Of a DNA stretch of 26,295 nucleotides, positions 19,309-26,295 are shown one piece after another. Within the stretch, counting starts at the first letter, position 1, and the number at the start of each line of letters is the position of its first letter. This DNA comes from an uncultured Prevotella sp. (lineage in GTDB: Bacteria; Bacteroidota; Bacteroidia; Bacteroidales; Bacteroidaceae): assembly GCA_937874345.1 (NCBI GenBank), contig CALNBT010000083.1:1-26295 (forward strand), read 5' to 3'. The notes under the pieces are model-generated. The model was not told the DNA's origin and made no database searches. It saw only the letters and a list, made by a program, of their open reading frames with translations. The translations under genes were made by a program, and so were the position numbers.

Positions 19309-21261
19309 ATGAATCTGGAGCAACGTATCGAAGAGGATAAAAAGCAGCGGGAAGAACGGGACAAGGTTGACCAGAAGGTTGTCAAGAAGATTAAGACCTT
19401 CGAACAACGATTCAACAAGTCCGATCAGGCTACAGCGGATCTTCGCAAGGGTTGGAAAGTCATGGACATCTTTGACCGTGGTAAGCAATGGGACAACGTA
19501 TCTCTGCCGCCATGGATTCCGAAGCCTGTCCATAACATGATCCGTTATACCCGGACATGGAAACGGGCCAACTTAGCAGGTAATATTCCAGCAGCCCACT
19601 ATTCACCGATGATCAAAAGTCAGGCAAAAGCGGTGGAGATGGTGCAACGTGCGTACAAGCATGTATGGGATACAGAGCGTGTACCATACATGATCCGTAG
19701 ATGTATTGACCGGATGTTCCTTCAGGGCACATCCATTGCATATGTCTATGACACGGATGATGTGGATGGCATTTACAAAGGCAACGATAAGGATGACCGT
19801 CTATACATGGGGGCTGTCAAGGTCAAGCGCTTCAGCAACTTGAACTTCTTCCCAGATCCCGATGCATATGACATTGAATCCTGCCGATACATTGACATCA
19901 CGATGCCTATGACGGTTGATGAGGTCAAGAACAATAAGCAGTTCAAGAAGTACGCAGGTGATAAACTGAAGGGTCTTCGCAAGAGTACCGGGTCAGGCGA
20001 CAATGAAGCAGGCACCACACTGGAGCGGGAACATGATTACACCAATAATCAGCAACCCGTTGATGGTGATGACCGTATCATCGTGCATGTGCACTTTGAA
20101 AAGGACTTCAATGAAGCTGGTGATGAGGTTATCAACCAGTACTACTATGCGGCAGGCAATAATTTCTTCTTGGATGTCATTGAGGATATCCAGCCATCCG
20201 TATTTCCATTCGTCATTCTGAGGGATGAGGAAGAGGATAATGACTTCTGGGGCAGTGCTACAGCTGCCGACTACTTGGAAAAGCAGAAGATCCTCAACAA
20301 AACAGAGCAAACAGCAAGCATCATCGCCACTCTGTACCAGAATCCGCAACGGGTTGTGGCGCGGGAGTCTGGTATCAATGGTCAGCAAATGGCGCGTAAC
20401 GGTACGGAGCCGGGTAAGGTTTGGGTGTCCAACATTGAGCCGTCCCGTGCAGTTCATGAGTTGCGTCCGATTGATATTCCAGCAGGTCTATTCGAAATGA
20501 AAGACCGGGCTATCGCGGATATCAAGGACTATTCCGGTATGAATGAAGCTTACACAGGGGATTCGGTCGGATCACTGACCACATCCACGGGTGTTAACTC
20601 CCTGATTGAGCGTTCGACCATCCGTGACCGGGACAAGATGAAGCAGATTGACTTGTTCGTGGAGCAGCTTTCAGATCTGATTGTGCTGTTCATCATTGAG
20701 AAGTGGAAGGACAAGCGTCCGGTTATCAATGTGGGACAGGCTGGTAAGGTGACGGAACATGAATATGACCCTGAAGTGATCAAGAAAATCGGGCCGAAGA
20801 ACTTGAAATGGTTCGTCAGATCCGATGTGTTTGCTTCAGCACCTATCACGCAAGCACTCAAGAAACAGCAGGCTGACCAGCTAATGCAGGTGCAGCAACA
20901 GTTCCAAGTGAACCCACCGCTGATTACGCTTGAAGAATGGCTTCATGCACAGGACTTCGACAACAAGCAGGAGATTCTGGAACGTATGCGTTCAGATCAG
21001 GAAGCACTGGATGAAAAAGAGTCTCGTGACTTTGCTACACTAGCAATGCAACTGGCTGATAGTATCCGTCAGCAACTGTCCGCAGGTCTGCCGCAGGAAG
21101 AAGTCATGAATCAGGCAACTGAAATGGCTAAGGAAATGCTTCAGCAGCAGGACACAAAAAACGCATTTACCCGTCCACGTGATGCAGCGAAGAAGCCACA
21201 AGCACCGGACGGCGATACCGGACAACTTAGTATGAACGCAATGACCAAAGGTGCAATGTAA
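19309..21261 (+). CDS. Portal protein, 650 aa
   Basis: Forms the ring through which DNA enters and leaves the head. Follows AAGGGGGTG. Features: charged N-terminal helix, RANLAGNIPAAHYSPM (inner region), MFLQGTSIAYVYDT (the G-hydrophobic core strand common in portals), FPDPDAYDIESCRYI, then PFVILRDEEEDNDFWGSATAADYLEKQKILNKTEQ (clip/stem helices), DYSGMNEAYTGDSVGSLTTSTG, and a Gln-rich C-terminal part. The length is in the large portal range. Context (terminase before, scaffold and capsid after) makes it secure as a portal; a precise subfamily is not recognised. Confidence 0.85.
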   Translation: MNLEQRIEEDKKQREERDKVDQKVVKKIKTFEQRFNKSDQATADLRKGWKVMDIFDRGKQWDNVSLPPWIPKPVHNMIRYTRTWKRANLAGNIPAAHYSPMIKSQAKAVEMVQRAYKHVWDTERVPYMIRRCIDRMFLQGTSIAYVYDTDDVDGIYKGNDKDDRLYMGAVKVKRFSNLNFFPDPDAYDIESCRYIDITMPMTVDEVKNNKQFKKYAGDKLKGLRKSTGSGDNEAGTTLEREHDYTNNQQPVDGDDRIIVHVHFEKDFNEAGDEVINQYYYAAGNNFFLDVIEDIQPSVFPFVILRDEEEDNDFWGSATAADYLEKQKILNKTEQTASIIATLYQNPQRVVARESGINGQQMARNGTEPGKVWVSNIEPSRAVHELRPIDIPAGLFEMKDRAIADIKDYSGMNEAYTGDSVGSLTTSTGVNSLIERSTIRDRDKMKQIDLFVEQLSDLIVLFIIEKWKDKRPVINVGQAGKVTEHEYDPEVIKKIGPKNLKWFVRSDVFASAPITQALKKQQADQLMQVQQQFQVNPPLITLEEWLHAQDFDNKQEILERMRSDQEALDEKESRDFATLAMQLADSIRQQLSAGLPQEEVMNQATEMAKEMLQQQDTKNAFTRPRDAAKKPQAPDGDTGQLSMNAMTKGAM

Positions 21262-21265
21262 TCTA

Positions 21266-21293
21266 TTGCTATGTTGGTAGCATCTGGTATAAT
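21266..21293 (+). promoter_or_regulatory. Rightward promoter before capsid genes
   Basis: -10 TATAAT (21288-21293) preceded by TGG (extended -10); -35 TTGCTA (21266-21271) at 16 bp. TATAATAGAGT is also present at 11750. The string TCTATTGCTAT (21262-21272) also occurs at 16824-16834. It fires into a terminator 23 nt later. Confidence 0.55.
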
Positions 21294-21315
21294 AGAGTTA
21301 TCCCTATCCTTAATA

Positions 21316-21360
21316 GAAGCGCTTGCCGAATGATGATTCGGTGGGTGCTTCTCTCTTTTT
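21316..21360 (+). terminator. Strong Rho-independent terminator
   Basis: A 16-bp stem with four G-U pairs (21316-21331 with 21336-21351), 4-nt loop, followed by TCTCTTTTT. It ends portal-side transcription and any RNA begun at the promoter upstream, giving a transcript of about 60 nt. Confidence 0.85.
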
Positions 21361-21500
21361 GTATAATTTTTGTATTTAAGCTTGCATAATTTACTAGATT
21401 CGCATAATATATTGGTAGAAATTACACGGGTGGTTCCGCAAAAGACCGTTGCAATACAAAATCACGCGACCAACGCGCAAAAATGGACGGAGGAATACGC
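21361..21500 (+). promoter_or_regulatory. Leader region with possible promoter for head genes
   Basis: AT-rich stretch with a possible TTGCAT, 17 bp, TAATAT promoter (about 21383-21411), then a 90-nt leader with no gene. GGGTGGTTCCGC (21428-21439) resembles but does not match the T-box antiterminator. GGAGG lies 8 nt before the scaffold start. Confidence 0.4.
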
Positions 21501-22388
21501 ATGGCTAACGTTACAGATCAAGACGGCTTGATGGATTTCAGTGGTGAAGACCGCGAGGACACATCCGATATCACCACCGATGATGCAGTCAACATTGATT
21601 ATGATGGTGGCACTGATGAGGTAGATGACGATGAAGCACATATCCGGTTGTTAAGAGAATCAATGGAACTTGATGAATCGGATTATGAAGATGAATCTGA
21701 AGAAGGCGATTCTGGCGAAGATGTGTCGGAAGAGGACGATGCTTCAGCAGCCGAAGCGTTTAAAAATGAAGAGAACGCACGTAACGCAGAGCGCAGACGA
21801 CAAGAGGAAGCGCAGCGAATTGAACAGATTCGGATGCAATCACCAGAGTATCAGTTGATGCAGCAAATGCAGGCACTGACTGGTAAATCCCCAGAACAAC
21901 TTGCAGCAGAATTGCAGGAAGCTAAGCTTCGTCAAAATGCTGTACAGCAAGGTGTTCCTTTGGAAGTTGCCCGAAGACTTTATGAAGCTGAACAGGCTAA
22001 CCAAGCCACGCAAGCGCGTTTGCAGCAAATGGAGTTTGATGCTTGGAACCAACGGACTGAGCAGGAAACCCAATCGCTGAAGACAGCTTACCCTATGTTG
22101 GACGACAACGATCTGCTTGCAGCGAAGACCTACATACTTCAGACACTTCAGAATGTGAATGTCCCTCTTAAATCCGCAGTATTCGCACTTCACGGTGAGA
22201 AGATTGCAACTGGAGAAAGGGAACGCGCTCGTACTGAAGCCCTTGCCGAAATCTCTGGACGTAAAAAGTCAGGTGTTCCGATGACGAACAAAGTCGCGAA
22301 GCGTGACAATGGCGGTCTGACGGACCTAGAACGTGCTGCTGCACGGGCAACGGGTCTGACAGATGAGGAATACATCAAATATCGTTAG
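21501..22388 (+). CDS. Capsid scaffolding protein, 295 aa
   Basis: Guides capsid assembly and is not kept in the mature head. Acidic N-terminal third (DEVDDDEAHIRLLRESMELDESDYEDESEEGDSGED), long Gln/Glu-rich helical middle (QRIEQIRMQSPEYQLMQQMQAL; ARLQQMEFDAWNQRTEQE), and a basic C-terminal tail (GRKKSGVPMTNKVAKRDNGGLTDLERAAARATGLTDEEYIKYR) that would bind coat protein. This charge layout and its place between portal and capsid are typical. Start at 21501 after GGAGGAATACGC; an earlier ATG lacks a site. Confidence 0.85.
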   Translation: MANVTDQDGLMDFSGEDREDTSDITTDDAVNIDYDGGTDEVDDDEAHIRLLRESMELDESDYEDESEEGDSGEDVSEEDDASAAEAFKNEENARNAERRRQEEAQRIEQIRMQSPEYQLMQQMQALTGKSPEQLAAELQEAKLRQNAVQQGVPLEVARRLYEAEQANQATQARLQQMEFDAWNQRTEQETQSLKTAYPMLDDNDLLAAKTYILQTLQNVNVPLKSAVFALHGEKIATGERERARTEALAEISGRKKSGVPMTNKVAKRDNGGLTDLERAAARATGLTDEEYIKYR

Positions 22389-22400
22389 GAGGAACACTCA

Positions 22401-22826
22401 ATGGCAGGATTGGAGTTTCGCGGAAGTCTTGAAAACTCTGTACCAGTTGTAGCACCGGACGTTCCTATGGACCCGGCTTACTACCTCGTAGCCAAGCCGA
22501 ATGATCCAGTAGTTGTTAACGGCTCTGGTAACGTAATCCGTGCAACAGCAACGGATGCAAAATTATATGGTGTCCTTGCAGCGCGGGAGATTCAACGCTC
22601 TACTGAATCACCTAAGATTGGCAAGGTTCGGACAAGCCGTAATGCAACATATGAAGTTATTATCGCTGCGGGTACTCCAGTACCTAACACAGCATATGAA
22701 TTGACGGCATCCGGTCAATTGGATGCAACTAAGACCACAAATGCATCAGTACGCTTCGTACGTTTTGTAAAAAATTTGCAACCGGATGGCAGCTACCAGA
22801 CTACGGCGCTTGTCACTTTGGTATAA
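22401..22826 (+). CDS. Probable capsid decoration/stabilising protein, 141 aa
   Basis: AGGAGG upstream. Beta-rich, Val/Ala/Thr-rich, no Cys (PVVAPDVPMDPAYYLVAKPNDPVVVNGSGNVIRATATDAKLYGVLAAREI). Size, position between scaffold and major capsid protein, and composition match small head decoration proteins found on the outside of many tailed-phage heads. No signature proves this. Confidence 0.65.
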   Translation: MAGLEFRGSLENSVPVVAPDVPMDPAYYLVAKPNDPVVVNGSGNVIRATATDAKLYGVLAAREIQRSTESPKIGKVRTSRNATYEVIIAAGTPVPNTAYELTASGQLDATKTTNASVRFVRFVKNLQPDGSYQTTALVTLV

Positions 22827-22848
22827 GAGAAAGGGGGGAGAATGAACG

Positions 22849-23775
22849 ATGGCAATGGGTGGCGTAGCGTTAACACGCGATAATTTTGGCAAGTTGCTGG
22901 AACCGGGTCTTCGTAAGATTTTCTTCGATAACCTGAACAACATTCCATGGCAGTTCACTGAAGTATTCAACGTACTGAAGTCAACGAAGCACATGGAAAC
23001 TGACCTGCGTATGGGTGACTTCGGACTGTGGGGCAAAAAAGGTACATTGGATGCCACGCAATACGAAGATCCAACACCGATGGATTCCGTATCATACCGT
23101 CATGAGACATTCTCCAAGGGTTTCCTTGTAGAGAAAGAGTTGGTTGACGATGAATTGTACGGTCAGATTAACAAGTTTGCAAAACGTCTGGGCGTTCGTG
23201 CCAATCAGACGGTTGATATTGATGCAGCCGGGTTGTTCAACCGTGCATTTACGGCAGACCCTAATGCATATAAAGGTGAAGCTTTGATTGGTACCCACAC
23301 ACGTTTGGATGGTGGTACTCGTACCAACTTCCTAGGTGCTTTGGCCCTGAATGAACCGAACTTGGAAATTGCACATAAACTTGCCGCTGAGCAAGTCGAT
23401 GAGCGTGGCATCAAGATCCGTATGAACCCTGATACTCTGGTTGTACCAAGATCACTGGAACTTACAGCACGTAAGATTCTGGGAACAACTTACATGCCAG
23501 ATGCAGGTACTACGGGCAATACTTATGCGAAGAACGACATCAACCCGCTGAAAGGACGTTACAAAATCGTTGTGCTTGACTATCTGACAGATCCGAACGC
23601 TTGGTTCTTGTTGGACAGCAAAATCCACGAATTGAACTTCTTCTGGCGTGAGAAGCCGAACTTCAAGAACCAAACAGACTTTGATACAGACGTTGCGAAG
23701 TACAAAGGCCGTATGCGTTACTCTTACGGTTGGACAAGCGATATCGGTATCATGGGTGCGAAACCAACAGCCTAA
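22849..23775 (+). CDS. Major capsid protein, 308 aa
   Basis: The head shell subunit. GGGGGGAG precedes the start. The C-terminal part DPNAWFLLDSKIHELNFFWREKPNFKNQTDFDTDVAKYKGRMRYSYGWTSDIGIMG matches the end of the Mu gpT-like branch of the HK97-fold coat proteins (the RYSYGW...IGIMG signature), and FFDNLNNIPWQFTEVFNVLKSTKHMETDLRMGDFGLW the start. Length typical. No cleaved prodomain or protease gene is seen in this module; the scaffold is a separate gene. Followed by two hairpins, the second a terminator. Confidence 0.88.
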   Translation: MAMGGVALTRDNFGKLLEPGLRKIFFDNLNNIPWQFTEVFNVLKSTKHMETDLRMGDFGLWGKKGTLDATQYEDPTPMDSVSYRHETFSKGFLVEKELVDDELYGQINKFAKRLGVRANQTVDIDAAGLFNRAFTADPNAYKGEALIGTHTRLDGGTRTNFLGALALNEPNLEIAHKLAAEQVDERGIKIRMNPDTLVVPRSLELTARKILGTTYMPDAGTTGNTYAKNDINPLKGRYKIVVLDYLTDPNAWFLLDSKIHELNFFWREKPNFKNQTDFDTDVAKYKGRMRYSYGWTSDIGIMGAKPTA

Positions 23776-23798
23776 TACAAACGCCGGAGAAACGTTTG
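23775..23798 (+). repeat. Hairpin after major capsid gene
   Basis: TACAAACG and CGTTTGTA form an 8-bp stem with a 9-nt loop just after the capsid stop. No U-tract; may protect the abundant capsid mRNA. Confidence 0.6.
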
Positions 23799-23822
23799 TA
23801 TTAACTACATTTTGTAACTGTC

Positions 23823-23855
23823 AATCCCTCATAGGAAGCTATGGGGGATTTTCTT
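23823..23855 (+). terminator. Rho-independent terminator after capsid gene
   Basis: 12-bp stem AATCCCTCATAG/CTATGGGGGATT (one G-U), GAAG loop, followed by TTCTT. With the preceding hairpin it should cut most transcription after the capsid gene, leaving less for the next genes. Confidence 0.75.
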
Positions 23856-23876
23856 AAATCAAAGGAGGTTTTCACA

Positions 23877-24110
23877 TTGGCTAAAAAGGAACGCGAATAT
23901 CAAAACAAAGCAGTTCAATTTGATCAAATGCTCTACGTAGAGCGTATGGACGCTCAGATCGAAGCGCTTGAAAAGACAAATGAGCTGCTTCAGAAACTTG
24001 TTGACGCACAAACACCAAAAACAGAAGCGAAGTCCACCACAACATCTAAGAAAGCAACTACATCTAAAGAGGAAAAGGACGAAACCGCCGAAGATAAAAA
24101 GGGGGAGTAA
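23877..24110 (+). CDS. Small coiled-coil protein with TTG start, 77 aa
   Basis: A strong AAAGGAGG 8 nt upstream points to TTG at 23877 as start; there is an in-frame ATG at 23841, but it lies inside the terminator stem. Residues about 20-45 form a coiled coil (FDQMLYVERMDAQIEALEKTNELLQKLVDAQ), then a Thr/Lys/Ser/Glu-rich tail (TSKKATTSKEEKDETAEDKKGE). Likely a small head or connector accessory protein; not recognised. Confidence 0.72.
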   Translation: MAKKEREYQNKAVQFDQMLYVERMDAQIEALEKTNELLQKLVDAQTPKTEAKSTTTSKKATTSKEEKDETAEDKKGE

Positions 24111-24113
24111 TCC

Positions 24114-24422
24114 ATGCAAGAGTTTTTGCTTTTCGATAAAGCCACCAGCACCGGGACAAAACGTCTCGGTGTTCGTGGGTTCGACACGGCTGAGATCGAG
24201 GTTTACGGTACTGCCACTTCAGCAAATGTGCGTTTCAAAGGGGCTAGTAAGTCAGGTATTGACCGTGATCGGATCGGCGTAAACATGGCAGACTTCAACA
24301 CTAGCACTTCAGCAGCTATGGGTACGGTTTATCAGATCAATATTGGAGGACTAGATTCCCTGCTTCTGGAACTGTCAGCTGTTACAGGTGGGAATGTAAG
24401 TGTGACTGTGAGGTGCTTCTGA
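24114..24422 (+). CDS. Hypothetical head-module protein, 102 aa
   Basis: AAGGGGGAG precedes the ATG; the stop overlaps the next start (ATGA). Beta-rich, Thr/Ser/Gly-rich (TAEIEVYGTATSANVRFKGASKSG; INIGGLDSLLLELSAVTGGNVSVTVRCF). The Gly/Thr pattern suggests a small virion surface or decoration protein. Tight coupling to the spike protein suggests they are made together, possibly one as base for the other; inference. Confidence 0.7.
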   Translation: MQEFLLFDKATSTGTKRLGVRGFDTAEIEVYGTATSANVRFKGASKSGIDRDRIGVNMADFNTSTSAAMGTVYQINIGGLDSLLLELSAVTGGNVSVTVRCF

Positions 24423-26116
24423 TGAACGATGTTTTCAGCATGGCGGCTATGGGCAGTGCAGGCAACGCGAATAAGGCTGCTAAAGTAACAGACACGGTAA
24501 TCATTGACTTAGCGAACGCTGCGCTGGATAAAACGGGTACTGTGGATGCCGCACCTATCATCCAACAATACATTGACCGCGCGTTGCGGGACTATGTTGT
24601 CCAAGGCCGCAGCAATAAAACATACCTCACAGTGGAGCTTGTCATACCTATAGGGTCGTATAAGATCAATCAAACCGTGGTTATAGACTGCGTTTTGCCT
24701 AACAATAAAAGTGCTGCTGATACGACCACTTTACATATACGTGGTGGCGGTGGCGGTACTTCTGGTACAGTCATATCACTTGGCCCTGATGTTGAACAGA
24801 TGTTTGACATGAAGTACGGGCAGATACGTATGGACAATTTGAAGTTCTTCGGTAGGGGTACAGCCATCTTCGCTAAGGTGGGCCGTCCGCAACGTGAAAC
24901 AGGCGGGTCAAACCCTCTGGGAGACGTTATGGTGAAGCAATCCACCTTCAGCAACTGTGAATGGTTCTACTGGAATAAGGTATTTGAGATTGGTCACATG
25001 TTTGACGTGGCGTTCTACAATTGCGGCATGTTTAACTTTGGAGGCACAAGTCCTGTAGCCATAGACGTTCTCAAACACGCTGAAGATCCTACCAACAACC
25101 TCATGTTCTACAGGTGCCACATAGAACAACTTCCGGGTGGCACACTTTTCAGATCTACAGGCGGTGCAACAGCAAACTTGCAACATAACAATTACGCGTT
25201 CTTTGGCTGTCACTTTGAAGCAAGGAACTGGGACTCAACGCTGGTGGAGCTAGAAGGTACACACAGGGTTGGATTCTACAACTGTCAGTTCACGCACAAT
25301 AACACACAAGGCGCAGACCGGGGAATTACGGAAGCGCAAGTGTCGCCTATGTTCAAACTGCGAACTGTGTCCAGTGTGGAGTTTGTAAACTGCACAATCA
25401 CCAGACAAGGTATAGTTACTCCAGCGAATGTGGTGAACAAGGTGTTTGAGCTTGGATCCTACGTCAGTGGTCTGCGTGTGAATGGGGGAGTTTTAGACGC
25501 TATGATTGGTATCGCTACGGCGTCCGTAAACGATTTGTGGCAGTCTTCCGCAAGTACTCCATATGTGAGTAACGGCGAGTCACCTATACAAATCAACGGA
25601 CCTATCGTTGACCCATTGCAACCTCCCTTATTCACGGACAAGTTAACGCTGTCCAGCCCCGCAGCGCGTAACAGGAAGTGGGGTATACAGCACGTAGAAT
25701 CAAACAACTTGTTACAAATAGGTTACACTTCTACCCAAGGTAAAAACTTCGACTTTACCAACCCAGCATTGACCCTAGCCACAGATGGTACAATTCGACC
25801 TAGGGGGTACGCGGGTCAGAAGGTGTCAATAGCAAATGCGGGAACTGCGACATTTGCATTTTCCACAAGCGCAAGCACTAACCAACGCGGCATATTTATG
25901 GTGTACGCTGATATCAACTTAGACGCCTATGTACTATTTTTCTCGCATGGATCAGCTGTTTTTCCGATAAATGTTGGGTCAGTAGTAACGTTATCAACCA
26001 CAGAAACGTCAGACGCCAACAAATTGAACGTGTACTTACACGCTAACGGGTCCATCATCGTTAAAAACCTGCTTGGATCAAGTAGGGCTGTGTCAGTTAT
26101 ACAGTTTGGATTTTAA
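24422..26116 (+). CDS. Right-handed beta-helix spike or head-fibre protein, 564 aa
   Basis: Start at 24422 fits GAGGTG and the ATGA overlap; GTG at 24413 is possible. The N-terminal part (ALDKTGTVDAAPIIQQYIDRALRDYV... VELVIPIGSYKINQTVVIDC) is the opening of a pectate-lyase-type right-handed beta-helix, followed by repeated about 20-30-residue turns with aligned Asn, Cys and aromatic residues (FSNCEWFYW, VAFYNCGMFNFGG, LMFYRCHIEQL, YAFFGCHFEAR, VGFYNCQFTHN, VEFVNCTITRQ). The last about 100 residues (YAGQKVSIANAGTATFAF... VSVIQFGF) form a separate beta-sandwich-like domain, as in receptor- or glycan-binding tips. It lies in the head module rather than with tail genes. Confidence 0.82.
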   Translation: MNDVFSMAAMGSAGNANKAAKVTDTVIIDLANAALDKTGTVDAAPIIQQYIDRALRDYVVQGRSNKTYLTVELVIPIGSYKINQTVVIDCVLPNNKSAADTTTLHIRGGGGGTSGTVISLGPDVEQMFDMKYGQIRMDNLKFFGRGTAIFAKVGRPQRETGGSNPLGDVMVKQSTFSNCEWFYWNKVFEIGHMFDVAFYNCGMFNFGGTSPVAIDVLKHAEDPTNNLMFYRCHIEQLPGGTLFRSTGGATANLQHNNYAFFGCHFEARNWDSTLVELEGTHRVGFYNCQFTHNNTQGADRGITEAQVSPMFKLRTVSSVEFVNCTITRQGIVTPANVVNKVFELGSYVSGLRVNGGVLDAMIGIATASVNDLWQSSASTPYVSNGESPIQINGPIVDPLQPPLFTDKLTLSSPAARNRKWGIQHVESNNLLQIGYTSTQGKNFDFTNPALTLATDGTIRPRGYAGQKVSIANAGTATFAFSTSASTNQRGIFMVYADINLDAYVLFFSHGSAVFPINVGSVVTLSTTETSDANKLNVYLHANGSIIVKNLLGSSRAVSVIQFGF

Positions 26117-26130
26117 GGGAGTGTATCGTT

Positions 26131-26295
26131 ATGAATTACGCGGAAATGAAGAACTTGCTGGAGTACTACGTAGATGATACGGTGGATAACCCTATAGCAC
26201 TCCAGCTATTTAACGAAGGTAAAAACCGCATGGCTGTAGCTGCCCATGCGAGATTCCCCGACATTGTGCAGACAGCCGATGCCGGGGATACTTTC
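26131..26295 (+). CDS. Partial head-tail connector-type protein
   Basis: Cut by the right edge; 55 residues seen (MNYAEMKNLLEYYVDDTVDNPIALQLFNEGKNRMAVAAHARF). AAGGGAG upstream. The start-of-protein pattern (NYAEMKNLLEYYVDD...ALQLFNEGKNRMA) is typical of small phage head-tail adaptor proteins that follow the capsid genes; the assignment leans on position. Confidence 0.55.
   Translation, partial: MNYAEMKNLLEYYVDDTVDNPIALQLFNEGKNRMAVAAHARFPDIVQTADAGDTF

Noticed and set aside
21428..21439. T-box-like GGGTGGTTCCGC
   Set aside because: Close to the T-box antiterminator consensus but with A changed to T, no terminator following and no room for a specifier stem; taken as coincidence.

Overview
The window is a stretch of a tailed, double-stranded DNA bacteriophage (or prophage), probably from a low- to mid-GC Gram-positive host in the Bacillales. 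Evidence for this: strong AGGAGG/GGGAGG ribosome-binding sites, sigma-A-like promoters, dense ATGA/TAATG gene overlaps, and a terminase-portal-scaffold-capsid cluster. I cannot name the phage or host from sequence alone.

Layout. Positions 1-9297 hold a leftward (minus-strand) array of small, mostly unrecognised early-type genes. The recognisable ones are a SNF2-type DEAH helicase (1184-2803) and a free-standing HNH endonuclease (6502-7062). The array is cut into transcription units by terminator/promoter pairs at 3030-3086 and 4600-4639 and by promoters at 655-683, 7081-7109 and 9365-9393. Positions 9298-10116 contain no convincing gene. They carry iterated TGATGCG-type repeats, a 13-bp-arm inverted repeat and a very AT-rich tract with (TTA)9, and look like a replication origin. 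A second small leftward cluster (10914 to 10117) follows, preceded by about 370 nt of hairpin-rich non-coding DNA and two near-identical strong leftward promoters.

From 11777 rightward everything is on the plus strand. In order: an HNH-AP2 endonuclease, small genes, a thymidylate synthase split in frame by a homing-endonuclease-like domain, small genes including a possible small terminase, tiny membrane proteins and a Gln/Met-rich coiled-coil protein. A second HNH-AP2 endonuclease comes next, followed by the large terminase, portal, scaffold, a probable decoration protein, the major capsid protein, two small genes, a right-handed beta-helix (spike or head-fibre) protein, and the start of a head-tail connector-type gene cut by the right edge.

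The right half makes dTMP (ThyA), packages DNA (terminase, portal) and builds the head. The left half probably serves replication and host takeover, but most of its genes have no recognised function. The most unusual items are the 444-residue thymidylate synthase with an inserted 183-residue nuclease-like domain, the shared ACGTTTAA operator-like motif at four promoters on both strands, the origin-like iteron region, the structured RNA candidate at about 10960-11287, and the strong over-representation of the oligomer CTTCAGC/GCTGAAG.
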